A stretch of 64,000 bases of DNA from Sisyra terminalis (lineage: Eukaryota > Arthropoda > Insecta > Neuroptera > Sisyridae), in NCBI GenBank assembly GCA_958496175.1, contig OY292274.1, positions 27,071,482 through 27,135,481 on the forward strand, read 5' to 3'. The first letter of the stretch is position 1, and every line of letters begins with the position of its first letter. The notes under the pieces were generated by a model that did no database searches, was not told the origin of the DNA, and saw only the letters and a program-made list of their open reading frames with translations. A program made the translations under genes and the position numbers. Positions 26,239-37,810 of this stretch are shown here, one piece after another.

Positions 26239-26423
26239 AGCCTACTGGTGGCCGAGTGGTCAAAATAGCCGCTCTAAATTTGATAGGTGTTGGTTTCGAT
26301 CCTTGTGTCAAGCAAATTTTTGATATTTCTTGATTTATGGATCTTTATTAACTTTAAAGTCGCTAAAAACCTTGTGTCGCTAATAATTATAAAGCGACAG
26401 TAAATAACAATTGAAAAAAAAAA
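26239..26423 (+). mobile_element. tRNA-derived SINE, copy 2 (best-preserved head)
   Basis: The head contains TGGTGGCCGAGTGGTC, which matches the pol III A box of class II (Ser/Leu) tRNAs. About 40 bp later GGTTTCGATCC resembles a B box. The body follows (TTAACTTTAAAGTCGCTAAA), then the 3' signature AAGCGACAGTAAATAACAA and an A-rich tail; this copy has a short internal duplication (GTCGCTAATAATTATAAAGC). The family is about 170 bp long. Thirteen copies or fragments occur in this window on both strands. A SINE carries no protein and is retroposed by a partner LINE, which I cannot identify. Confidence 0.88.
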
Positions 26424-27652
26424 TATTAAAAATATAGATTAGAGCTTTAAATATCTATTTAGTTAATATTTTTTAACCATAAGCTTATAAAATTATAAAC
26501 TATAATAAATCAGTTACTAAAGTTTTTAACATTAATTGCATTGGGAAAAACGAATAAAATGAAATCTACAAAACTAATAGGAGTCAGTAAAGTCAAATAT
26601 TGCTAGTTTACTAAAAAATTGTTATAAATCGTTATAATTTTTTAAGCTCATTATAATTTCAAACGACATTACTAGTGAAAAATCTTCCACCAATTACCTT
26701 GTGAGCTATGAGTCATACCTTCTCCTCTTTATTCCGTTGTATTACTGTAATGACAAAAAAAAATTAAATTGACCATCTTTATATCATCGACCTAAGTAGA
26801 ATTTTAGGAGTTAAATAAAATACATTTTTTTATCCAATATTTAACCATTTACAAAGCAATTAATATTTAAGTCATTAAAATAATTAATGAGTAAAATTTG
26901 GTTTTGTAAAATATTTTTAAATAGGATATTGTTTTATGACAATTATTCTTTATTCTTATTTTTCAGTATTTATCATTATTTAAGCTATATAGTTAATTGA
27001 AGGACAATACAAGAAGTATTTGCTAACATTATGAAGAATTTAAATTGAGTTTCAGAAACACTGTGCCGCCAAGTTTTGAATAATGGAAGTTTCGATGACG
27101 TCATGTATAAGCCAAATTTCTTTTTTAAATGTACTATAGTTTTTAGCAATTTTTATATGTTCTTTTTGCTATCATAAATTATATTATACTTAGCACATTA
27201 TTGGTTTAACGTCGCAATTTGTTACTGAACATTATGTGCCTCTTAAACAATTTTCTTTTTATTTCCATTCAAATTTCTGTACTTAACCATGATGAACAGC
27301 CTTACTTTTACACTTTCTAATAATTAATTAGATACTTATTTAGTAGAATAAGTTAAATTCTAGCAAAAAAATAACAATAATAGATCATCTCAAAAGATGC
27401 CATATCCAAGTTGAATTGTTAATTCAGTAGTTCCTAGTCTTTCTTTACTAAAGTGACCCTCAAACATGTCATTTCTGTAGATTGTACCATGACTGTACTG
27501 CTTATTTCAACGTTTTTCAAAGCGCCACTCCAATTTATTGTACTTAAAATTTAAAGTGCTCAACTGTTTAGGCTGTATGAACTTTTGAAAGAGTTGTAAT
27601 TGTTTTACATGAAATAGTTTGTCTATGAAATATAAATAATATAGGATGCTGT
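26424..27652. other. AT-rich noncoding stretch
   Basis: Nothing recognised. Confidence 0.55.
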
Positions 27653-27822
27653 TTATTTTTATTGTTTTGTATCGTCACTTTTTAACAGCCAAGGTTTTTA
27701 GCGACTCTATGGTTCATAAAAATCGTAAATCAAGAAATATTGAAAATTAGCTTGATACAAGAATTGAACTCAACACTTATCAGCTTTGGAGCGGCCACTT
27801 AAACCACTAAGATGATCTAATT
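27653..27822 (-). mobile_element. tRNA-derived SINE, copy 3
   Basis: Minus-strand copy. On the plus strand it reads tail to head: T-rich run, ATCGTCACTTT, GCGACTCTATGGTT, then GAATTGAACTCAACAC (B-box side) and GCGGCCACTTAAACCACT (A-box side). Confidence 0.85.
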
Positions 27823-28087
27823 TTAATAGCGATATTAAACTTGACGTAAAATTATCACACACAGTTATAAGTAAACTTTCATTCTTTTCAGTTACTGTAT
27901 AATGTCCTAGATGGTGAACGTTGGTAATCTGAATCTTCCCTTCCTAAAGTTCCGTTTCTCGATAGAACCCCATTGCACCTATTGGTAAATATTTGATATC
28001 TAGGGCGCCTAAACTTTAGGGGCAAATTTTTTGTTCCTTGCCTTTCGTAGTTCAATCATAGGTCTCCCACATATGACCCATTTTTAA

Positions 28088-28245
28088 TCAAATCAGGGTG
28101 ACCTGGTTCGCACTTCTCCTTCTAATTCCTTTGTAGTCCAATTTTCCTACTTTTTCATTAAATTTCCTGAGATGAACTTGCGTTATATCCCACTTTTTTC
28201 CAAGTTGCTGTAATTAATCATTAATATCTTTGATTTTATTGCTAA
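28088..28245 (-). pseudogene. unassigned open stretch
   Basis: On the minus strand about 52 codons are open except for one early TAA. The protein-like track includes QQLGKKWDITQVHLRKFNEK and GKLDYKGIRRRSANQ. The Lys/Arg-rich, low-Phe composition differs from chance frames nearby. I recognise no family; it may be a relic of a transposon ORF. Confidence 0.22.
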
Positions 28246-29189
28246 GCACTTTGTCATTTGTTCACAATTCCTATTATGTTTAGTGCCTTTTCCATAAAGA
28301 GAGCTTATATAGGAAGAAGTTTGGGTTTGTTTATTTGATTAAAGGACAACTTTCATAGGTTTAATGTTTGCACATGTGATGGTTTGGATGAATTTTAAAT
28401 TGGCGATGCATACATAAATTGAGTTCGGCTAACCCTACCGAGCATACTCGATATGGAGCTGTTACGGTGGACTCCTGATTAGTTCCTAAGTAGGGAATAA
28501 GGTTAAATATGTCTAGGGTGGAATTGCTAATAAACTTCCAAACTGATTTTCTAAGGTCTGAAACAAACTTTTCACAATTACACTGTTGTTTCTTGATTTG
28601 TTTCCTATTTTCATTATTTTTTTAACATAATATGTAATTTTAATGCCTGCGCATAAGTAGCAAGGTATTCGGATGAATATTAGCAATTTAAAATTGAATC
28701 GATTGAAAATTCAGACATAATTTGGGTCATTTTAGAAGCACCCTTAAATAAATAAAATAAAAACAAAAATATGCCTGTTGAATTGGAAACATATGTATTT
28801 TACCAAAATATTATTTTTACAGTACGTAAAAAAATTATTTAATTTAAAATAACATTTTATAGATATTTAAACTTTGAATTTACTCAGAAACACTTTAAAA
28901 AGTTGACACCAGTTGACAACAGCGCAATAGTTTGCGATACAGTATAAATATATTTTTAAGCTTACAAAGTTAATATTTTTATTCCTAATTTCATGGTTCA
29001 AATTATCAAAATTTCATAGTGAACATAAAAAAGTCAAAATAATCTATGTCAAATTCCATTTTAATATTGTTAAAGTCTCTTGGGAATCTATGTGCCAAGA
29101 GTGGTCATACCTCAGGTTAAGAATCGCTTCTACAATTGAAGTATAGTAATAATTATCTAACTTCAGAAAGTAGATATCTTTCTCAATGT
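28246..29189. other. noncoding stretch
   Basis: Nothing recognised. Confidence 0.5.
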
Positions 29190-29197
29190 ATATTTAG

Positions 29198-29816
29198 TAG
29201 TGTCCCATCGAACTTTCGGTTTCGGCCTCGGAAACTGAATTCGTGAGATAAAAATGTAAAAAATTATTGTTTTCCACTTATTATTTTATTCCTCAATTAT
29301 GAACACTGATAACTAACAGTTCATTAAAATTATGTTTAGTATTATCTTCAATATTTTTTTTCAGTTCGAAAGAAAACTGATCAAAGTTTAGAAGAAATTA
29401 TTTTGTTATTATTATTTAAGAAAGAGTTCTTTCTATTTTGTGTACCTAAATATCTTAGACAAGAAGTAATTTTGTTTTGTAACTTTTTATTGTTAATTTA
29501 TGTTATTCGTAACTAATATTAAAAAGAAATTTTTGGTGCATTTCTTTCAAATCAACCCCTTACTTAAGCATAAATAATTTATTTGAAATAAGAAATGATA
29601 ATACTATGTTATGCTAATGATTAGCTCAAATATTAGGGACAAAATGATTAATGAATACCTATAAGATTTAAAAGTAAAGACTGACTTTGATTAGGTTAAC
29701 TTTTTTTCTACTAAAACATTATCTTATATGGAAATTTCGATTTCAACCGAAACTGAGATTGACGTCGAAATTCGGTTTCGGTTTCGGCTGTATAAACTAG
29801 TTTCGGTCGTTCACTA
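29198..29816. mobile_element. hAT-type non-autonomous element with perfect TSD
   Basis: This 619-bp element begins TAGTGTCCCATCGAACTTTC and ends GGTCGTTCACTA, giving TAGTG...CACTA termini. Both ends are flanked by the identical 8-mer ATATTTAG (29190-29197 and 29817-29824). Subterminal TTTCGGTTTCGG-type repeats lie at both ends (29215-29235 and 29772-29790), a layout known from hAT elements, where such repeats bind transposase. It has no long ORF. Confidence 0.85.
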
Positions 29817-29824
29817 ATATTTAG

Positions 29825-31866
29825 TGAACTTTGGCTTAATACCATTAAATTCAATATTCTCTTAAACATCTAAATTTTTAAGTTTAATTTTAGTGTTTAA
29901 GGATATTGAAATTAGTATTTACTTTATTCTGTAAAGTGCAACTTTCAATTGAGTTATCATTTTAATTTTTGGAATGAATTCAATCCATATGATTTTATTA
30001 AAAACTGTACGATATAAGTAGTAATTCTGAAGATATTTTTTCCATAAAAATTATCTTATAAAAATAAAAATAATATTTTCCATACAAAAACGTTTTTCTT
30101 GTTCTCAAAGGTCGGTTGTATAAAATATATTAATGTCTTATTCATATTTGAAATAACTTGACTTAAAAAAGTGCATGTAAGAAAAATATTTGCGCTTTTA
30201 AATACACGCGAGAATACAAGTTATTGAAATGACGAATGACGGATATTTTCATTAAATGCAGACTACTTGACTCTTATACCGCTGTTTTTGATCCAGCAAT
30301 AATTTCATTATGCAGTAGACATGCAATACATTAAAATAATAATTATTTTTGAAAAACTAGAAGCGCCAGAAAAAATCCCAAACCGAGCGAGACACAACAA
30401 CTGAAAGTCATCAATAAATTTTGAAAAATCCTATTTACAATTACCATACAAATACATATTATACGACATCGTAAAGAAGTCAGTGACGATCGCAAAGTCT
30501 GCGGGACCGTTCAACTGTTGTTGTGCTTCGGTACAAGTTTTGCGGTCCATACATTAGGCGATTTTTTGCGAGAAACACGTCGTGATACGATTTCATTAGC
30601 GTGCCAAAGACATATGTAGACGTCAATAAAATAACAACGCACACATGCATACAATCAAAAAACTATAATACTATCATCCAAGACTGCTCGCAAAACCGGC
30701 ATTTTTATTTATTAAACATTCTATACCATTCGATTATCCTTTTTGCATTGCTACTGATTGATAATATCAATATAGATATACAGGCTTATATACACAAGAA
30801 TAATTATTTCACAATTGCTTTTCAAGACACACGTAAAAAAGCTTGGCGACTAAATGGATTTTAATTTGATAATTAAATTTTATAATCCTATTAATTAGAA
30901 ATTCAATGAAGGTGTCAATGAATACGTTTATTAAATATAAGAAACGTTTAATTGATTCATATTAAAGTCAAAAAAAAAAACCTAAACACGCTATACATAC
31001 ATGCAGCGCATATATACAAATAGGTAGGTACCTGTATTTAAGTATTTACGAATTTATTTAGTAACTTGCATATTTAATTAGCTTTTATTTCCTTCTTATT
31101 ATTTGGCTGTAAAAAACCTACTACTTGACTCGGATGGGTAATTTTTTTCTTCAAATATAAAAAAAAAAACAGAAAAATTTCAGATTCATAATCCAAATAG
31201 TAGCACTATTAGGGTTATTTCAAAAGGCTATCTTTAAATTACTATACAATCCCTGACCATATTATTAGACGCACTTTAAATTTTAAACAATATGAACATA
31301 TTCTACTTAATTAAATTTAGTATGGTTAACTTTTTACATTATAAAAAATTGTTTTAAATTTTAAGAAATATATTTTCTGGATAAAGATTAAAACCTTGTT
31401 ATTTATATTTCATGATAAGTATATGTATGCAATTGTGAGTAATAAGTATGAATTACTTATTTGTTCATTCCGCTTATGAAATATAAATGAAATGAACTCT
31501 TTTTGGAAACGAATCGAGAAAATCATGACTGATGAATATGATGTGTGTGATAGAATCTTGCAAAATAGCTAAACAAAATTTATTTTTATTGCTTCTTTTT
31601 TCAGATGGCGTACATGTTATATTTTAGTGACGGAACCACATTTTTCGCTAGAAACCAGCGACTAACAACTGCATAAAAATGCACCATTTTCGAGGATAAA
31701 ATGGATTTATCTGCGATTTACCGACCATTTAGAAATCGTATTTATAAGCAAATACAAAACAGATGTGAAAATAATGTTATAAATTAAGGAAATTTTTCCG
31801 ACTCACCCAAAAATCTTCGCAGATCACTGAAAAATTTATACGGACCATCGGTTGAAAAACTAGGCC
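29825..31866. other. noncoding stretch
   Basis: No supported gene. The 87-codon frame at 30601-30864 lacks known motifs. A GC-richer patch at 30480-30600 (ACACGTCGTGATACG region) is unexplained. Confidence 0.5.
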
Positions 31867-31927
31867 CTAGAGTCGCTAAAGACCTTAGTCGTTAAAAAGC
31901 GACGGTAAATAACAATTAAAAAAAAGA
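31867..31927 (+). mobile_element. tRNA-derived SINE, copy 4 (3' fragment)
   Basis: Only the 3' third is present: CTAGAGTCGCTAAAGACC, then AGCGACGGTAAATAACAA and an A-rich tail. The tRNA-like head is missing, consistent with 5' truncation during reverse transcription. Confidence 0.8.
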
Positions 31928-33939
31928 AAAGGTAAACAATGTAGATTTTTAAGAAGAATCTTATGGTTCGACTAATTATATGAAAATGAATTTCAATTTA
32001 AAATTCATAAGAGAAATAATTTTAATTGATAAACAGTAAATATTTTTAATAAGCATTGACACAATAATAACCAATATAAATACTTCTTAATAATTTCATT
32101 CTTTCATCAGTCTGAGATTGATTATATTGGCATGCAAAATAGTGGAATTATATGGATAGATAAATTGATTGAATTACCACAAGAAAGGAATATCAAACTT
32201 TCTGTTGCTAAATGATAATAAACGAATTCAGGCTTTCCCAAGTGGAAGTCCGATGACATATTATCTGTATGGAAATATCTAAAAAAGTTCGTGAAAAAAG
32301 TAAACGTCATTACAAAAACATACTAAAGAAGTAGCCAAGGATGTGTTTAAGAGATCTATGACGAGAATATACCTCTTATGAGTCTTTTAGAGAAGTTTGG
32401 GAAAGGCATAATTAATACAATCGAATTATTTTCTTTTGTTTGAAATATTATTGCTTTTTATACTAAAGTCCAGTGTAATATGCAATATAGGTACGCACAA
32501 AATGAAATAAAATAGATCTGTCCTCCAGTGAAAAGTTGTCCTTCACCTAGGCACAGTCTTTCAAGAAGAATCAGCTATTGTTAAAACTTTTTCTAAATCA
32601 ATTAGTAAATCTCTCAGCCATCGGCGTTTTAATCGACGTGGGAGGTTATTTGGATGCGATGTAAAAGAAAGGATTTGAACATTGGGGTTGTGCAGTTTAT
32701 TATAAAATTTTTGGAACCGGACTTTGATTAAACTAATAATACAGGTAATTTTGAGATTGTTTTATATAACCTTATTTTTAAAGTAGTTAGAAGCATTCAG
32801 CATACATCGGATGATAATTTATAAGGATTGGATGCGTTCGATGTTTGAGAACTCCACAGCTCTGCTCTGTATATGTCTAAATGAATTGATTTATATTCAA
32901 ATAAATAAAGCTTTATATTCAATCCATTTATAAAACTGAATTTAAAAACAAAGTATTGCAAATTTTCCTATTATTTTTTTAAATTTCAACTTTAATAATT
33001 TTTCCCGAGTAATTTTATAGTTTATCAAAAAACAAACCTGCCTACTTTTAACGAAAATACCTTCGTACTCGATATTTTTAGATCATATTAGCAAAAGTTA
33101 GTTGAAATTCTTCCTCATTATTTGTTATTTAACATTGTTGTTTTTTTCTATTGTATTTATATTATTGATATAATTTAATGCCAATTTTTATTTCACGATA
33201 GAAATACATGTACATAATTTTTACCAATATCCTCAACTATCGTACTTTAAATTAATTTTAATTTTTTCGTTACTACTAACTAGCACAATTCACCCGTTAA
33301 CTAAATGGTTAAGAAAATGTTAAAGGTAAATAATAATATATCGGTTATTAAACACTTTGGGGTTTGGATAAAAATTCAAAATAATTTTTACAATAGTTCA
33401 AAAAAAAGAGTTTTCTTAGAACAGAAGCACACGGTTGACTGTTGGTAGAGATTTCATTAATTTAGTATTTTTAACTTTGTCCCAAAATTTTTCCGAATAA
33501 TTTAATGGAATAATTGAAAATTTCAATGCAAGGAACATTGACTTTTACGGGGTCATTTTGTTTACTTTTTTGTTACTTAAATATCTCATTAACGAAATTC
33601 CTCTCTATAATAATATGAACTTCTGAACAACAATTGGAAGAGCTCAAAGATTTTGTAACACTATTTATTAAATTTTACAATAAAGGAATTTAAGTAAGCT
33701 AAAAAATTTTGTTTTTATTCCAAAATCTGATATGAATTATAAATAACAAACTGGTGAATCAGATAATTTTCCATCTTCTTTAAAATAATGAAAAAAAATA
33801 GATCAAAAAAGCCGAAGTAAATTGAACAACGATTTCAATCCCTAAGTGCCACCTGTTAATATTATAAGCATAGATTGACATATAGCAAACATTTTTAAAT
33901 ATTTAAAATGAACATACCGCAGAGTTTCTTTTTGATTTT
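31928..33939. other. AT-rich noncoding stretch
   Basis: Nothing recognised. Short frames such as 32122-32310 carry no motif. Confidence 0.5.
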
Positions 33940-34099
33940 ATTTTTTTTTAGTTGTTATTTACCATCGCTTCATAACTACTAAGGTCTTTAGCGGCTTAGA
34001 GTTATTAAGAATCCGCAATTAAGAAATATCGAAAATTTGCTTTATACGAGGATAATCAGTTTTGGAGCGGTCACCTATACCACTCGGTCATCAGTAGAT
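33940..34099 (-). mobile_element. tRNA-derived SINE, copy 5
   Basis: Minus-strand copy. The tail is ATTTACCATCGCTTCATAAC, the body TTTAGCGGCTTAGAG, and the head GGAGCGGTCACC followed by CACTCGGTCATCAGTAG. The B-box segment between TACGAGGAT and CAGTTTTGG is deleted. Confidence 0.85.
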
Positions 34100-34338
34100 T
34101 TTTTATTTTTATATCAACTACAATTTTTGTTGATATTTAAATTTTTGATTTTTTTCGTTTCCTTGTTACTATTCAAAGTTTCAAATAAAAGATACGTAAA
34201 AATAGCCAAGATAAAAGATGTACTGTTCAAAAAAAGTTAAATTTTAGAAAACCAAGAACTACTTGTGGTAAAATCAAATCATTTTTAAACTTAAAACAAT
34301 CAAATTGAACTGTAATTGATTGGGGTATAACTCTATTT

Positions 34339-34688
34339 CAGGGTTACTCAAACTTTTTTTCTTGTCTAACTTTTCCGAAAGTTTTTACGGATCATGGAAC
34401 CCTTACCATACCACGAGCTGTCATAAACTAGAATAGTAGTAGTAGATATTTTAGACAATGATATTAACGATATCGGTTTGACTGAATTTGAGAAATTTAT
34501 TAGCAATATGCAATTAATGCCTTGCATTAATAGTTTGATGCATTTTTATGAAAATATTCTAGTTAAAATATTTTAGAAAATATCTTACGAATATTTTAAA
34601 TGCATACGACAACTTGTCTCGTGGAACTCCAAATTTTTTCGAGGAACCCCTGGATTCCACGAAACCTACTTTGGAAAACACTGCCCTA
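34339..34688. mobile_element. hAT-like MITE
   Basis: The left end CAGGGTTACTCAAAC and the right end, read on the minus strand as TAGGGCAGTGTTTTCCAAAG, are imperfect inverted repeats of the CAGGGNNNTNNNCAAA hAT style. Subterminal TCATGGAACCC and the minus-strand TCGTGGAATCC also correspond. I could not find a convincing 8-bp duplication, so the exact limits are uncertain. Confidence 0.6.
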
Positions 34689-37176
34689 GACGACTCTCGA
34701 GCCTTGATTCTTGTAAAATAAAAATGAATAAATTTCTTTATTCTTACAAACAGAATTAATAGCGTACGGTGAGGCCCTATATACTCTTGCAAACAAAAAG
34801 TTACTTCCAATAAATTATATGGTCATACGCTCTTTTTTATAACAAAGGTATAAAATGTTTGAAATATGAATCAAGTGTTTGAAACTATTTTTTTACCGTC
34901 AATAATTAGAATGGACATATAACAGTTCTATGCAGATAATAATTTATCGAGAAAATTTTAATTTTAACATTAGCAATACAGAAATTTAACTTCCTAGAGT
35001 TGTGGGAATTTGTAACATCATCTTTATGGATTATAGAGGTATGAGAAACATATAGTTGATTCATTTTTTAAACTAAAAAAAATTGTAAATAATAGATTTT
35101 AAGCTACTTATAATTGTTATAATTCTGAAAAGTATTCAACGTCTGCTTAAAAAAAATCAATAAATGTAAAATATATTTATTGTTTATGCTTCATTTAAAA
35201 AGTATAAATCTATATTCAAATATAAAGTATAAGTTGAATATAATTTGTTTCGTTGGCTACCTGAAAAATAAAATTAAAATCTCAATTGACTTCAACATTA
35301 ATATAGTACATGTAGAAGGACCTCGCCCAGTTTTACCAGCATAAACCACGTCATTCATCGTGCTCTAAACAATGAAATTACTTCACTTCCCGAATAACAG
35401 TCACTTCCGGTCCATTACCCATTATATTGTAGAATTTGTACCATTATGTATATATACACATTACCCCTTTCCATTCGCCTCACCGCCATTGCCTTCCTTA
35501 TTATTGGGCTCATAATACAATGGGTCCATGAATTAGTTTGCAACGACTGTAAAATCATCAACGATCATCAAACTATATAAAAAAGTAACGATCACTTCTA
35601 TCTTATAAATCAAGAGTGAATATAAATAGAAAAAATCAACTTGAATCAACAGCTGCTACAATGGTTTTATTTCAAAGGTGACTCTATCTTAGGATGATTT
35701 ACAAATAAATAATTTATAGTTTCTTCATCCTGCAATAATATATATGAAGAGTTTCAAGTTTTAAAAACAAAAATGCAACAACAAAGCCATTCGAGTGCTA
35801 CTAATTGTTTTTAAGTCATACGATTTGTACACAAATTCCATTTGAACAAATAACTCAAAAGCATTCCAATTCTTTAAATCTTGCAACTCAACAAATGTTG
35901 GAAAAATCACGCGAAACTCTTCTCTTTACGAATCTACATCTTTTTTTTTCAAAATAATAATTAAATACTACACAACGTTATTTATTTTATTTTATTATAT
36001 ATAATTAACAATCTACTCTTAGCACGCGTTGTTAATTAGAGAAAACCAGAAACAAATTTTTTGCTGCTTAATTACGTGCATTACTAGACTTTTTCCTGAT
36101 TTTTATTTTAGATAAACATTTTTTTACGAATCTAATGAATAAAAAAGGAACTTTAAAGTCTAATTATGAAAAAATTCCAACAATGAAATACTCCAATTGA
36201 ATCAGTCATATGAAAATGCACTCCGATCGGTCTGTTTAAAAATGCATTTTTACTGTAAACTTATTGGCATATATTAATCAAAAAATCTTTTATTTAATGA
36301 CTGTACAACTAGACATAGAAATTGTTTATTAAATTAAATTACTAAGCAGTTGTTTAATTAGCGGTAGCTATTTAGAATTAATTACAGTCCGGTGATCTGT
36401 GAGTGGAAGGAAAATATATCAATGTTAGTATATATCGCCTAAAATATAGCTTTAGTCGATGAGACCAAGTGGAAAATTTCTCCTAAGATCGCGCCAAAGA
36501 AATGGACCATAAACTTGAAAAGCTTGTAATTACTGTATTTTAATGTTTAAATGGAAGTAATTTTAATTATGTAAAATTTAATATTGTAATTTTCCTTATG
36601 GAGAAGTACGACTGCATTTATTTACGGTACTAGTCTCGTGCGAACCCCCACAACTTGGAAGTATTTAATTTGTTTTTCTTGTCTTATCTTGGATTTCAAA
36701 TGTCGTTATTTCACTTTTTATTACTTCTTCTATGTACATATTTATTATAATATCGCCGTTCATTTAAATAATCTTAAATACAGTGTGAAACGCTAGAGAT
36801 TTCAGTGGCGTTCTTGACTTTTTTTTCATTTTTATTTTGAAATTAAACTTCCTAAAACTTAAACTATATAGGATACTAAGAGCACCTATCAAATATTTTG
36901 ACGAATAAAACTAACGTCTCAATATAATAGGTACATCAACAATAAGTAGTAATGCATCAACAGAGGTTACTTTTAGCAAAGTTAGGATAATATTTAGAAT
37001 TGTTTATGTTAAATGTTCATACATAGCCAACTGTATCATTTCCTCGAATAACTAGCTTTTTCCCTTAATAAACTAAACTAAAGTTTTTAACAATCAGTTC
37101 CTCATAAATTGAAGATAATTGAGGATGCATCTTTTTCTTCCATTTTCCTTCATGTGAAGATCTTTCTTAATTTGGA
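34689..37176. other. noncoding flank left of the MULE
   Basis: No gene recognised. 35290-35530 is somewhat GC-richer but has no reading frame of note. Confidence 0.5.
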
Positions 37177-37185
37177 AAAAAAGAT
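37177..37185. repeat. MULE target-site duplication, left
   Basis: The 9-mer AAAAAAGAT directly abuts the element's first base (G37186) and is repeated exactly at 40190-40198. A 9-bp duplication is characteristic of Mutator-like transposition. Confidence 0.85.
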
Positions 37186-37638
37186 GGATGTGGCTATTTA
37201 TACATACAGTATGTATACGCAATTGGCTATTTATACATACAGTATGTATACGCAATTGGCTATTTATACATACAGTATGTATACGCAATTGGCTATTTAT
37301 ACATACAGTATGTATACGCAATTGGCTATTTATACATACAGTATGTATACGCAATTGGCTATTTATACATACAGTATGTATACGCAATTGGCTATTTATA
37401 CATACAGTATGTATACGCAATTGGCTATTTATACATACAGTATGTATACGCAATTGGCTATTTATACATACAGTATGTATACGCAATTGGCTATTTATAC
37501 ATACAGTATGTATACGCAATTGGCTATTTATACATACAGTATGTATACGCAATTGGCTATTTATACATACAGTATGTATACGCAATTGGCTATTTATACA
37601 TACAGTATGTATAAGAAATTGGCTATTTATAGTTACGT
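37186..37638 (+). repeat. left TIR: 13-copy array of a 33-bp unit
   Basis: After GGATGT, the unit beginning GGCTATTTATACATACAG and ending GTATACGCAATT repeats 13 times from 37192, then a partial copy ends in TATAGTTACGT. The first 12 units look identical; the 13th ends ATAAGAAATT instead of ATACGCAATT. Each unit contains the perfect 19-bp palindrome TATACATACAGTATGTATA. Because 33 is divisible by 3, several frames stay open across the array on both strands (up to 200 codons). These are repeat artefacts, not genes. Confidence 0.95.
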
Positions 37639-37736
37639 ATAACGCAGATAGAAAAGTAGAATATTGATTGTGACCATCTATGAATGCCATCCTCAACTAA
37701 AATGTTTGCCTCCACTAAATTGTGAATGACTTATTC

Positions 37737-37744
37737 TATAAAAG
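37737..37744 (+). promoter_or_regulatory. possible TATA box of the transposase
   Basis: TATAAAAG lies 67 bp before the ATG at 37811, inside the element and outside the repeat array. CTAACCTCACTTTTAG directly before the ATG also looks like a branch point and 3' splice acceptor, so the leader may instead be spliced. Confidence 0.35.
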
Positions 37745-37810
37745 TGTTGCAAGGTATTAGCTGATTTTTTTAAATTAATTATATTTTTAATATTCTAACC
37801 TCACTTTTAG

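Noticed and set aside
27096..27103. TGACGTCA, a CRE/ATF site
   Set aside because: A single 8-bp palindrome in 64 kb with no promoter context is expected by chance.
30480..30600. GC-rich patch as a promoter or exon
   Set aside because: No open frame of substance, no repeat partner and no recognisable motif.
37186..37638. CRISPR-like array
   Set aside because: The repeats are directly contiguous with no variable spacers, in a eukaryotic-type transposon terminus.
37094..37696. Reading frames of 159 to 200 codons across the 33-bp array on both strands
   Set aside because: The unit length is a multiple of three, so any stop-free frame stays open. The peptides are pure repeats of one undecamer and have no independent support.
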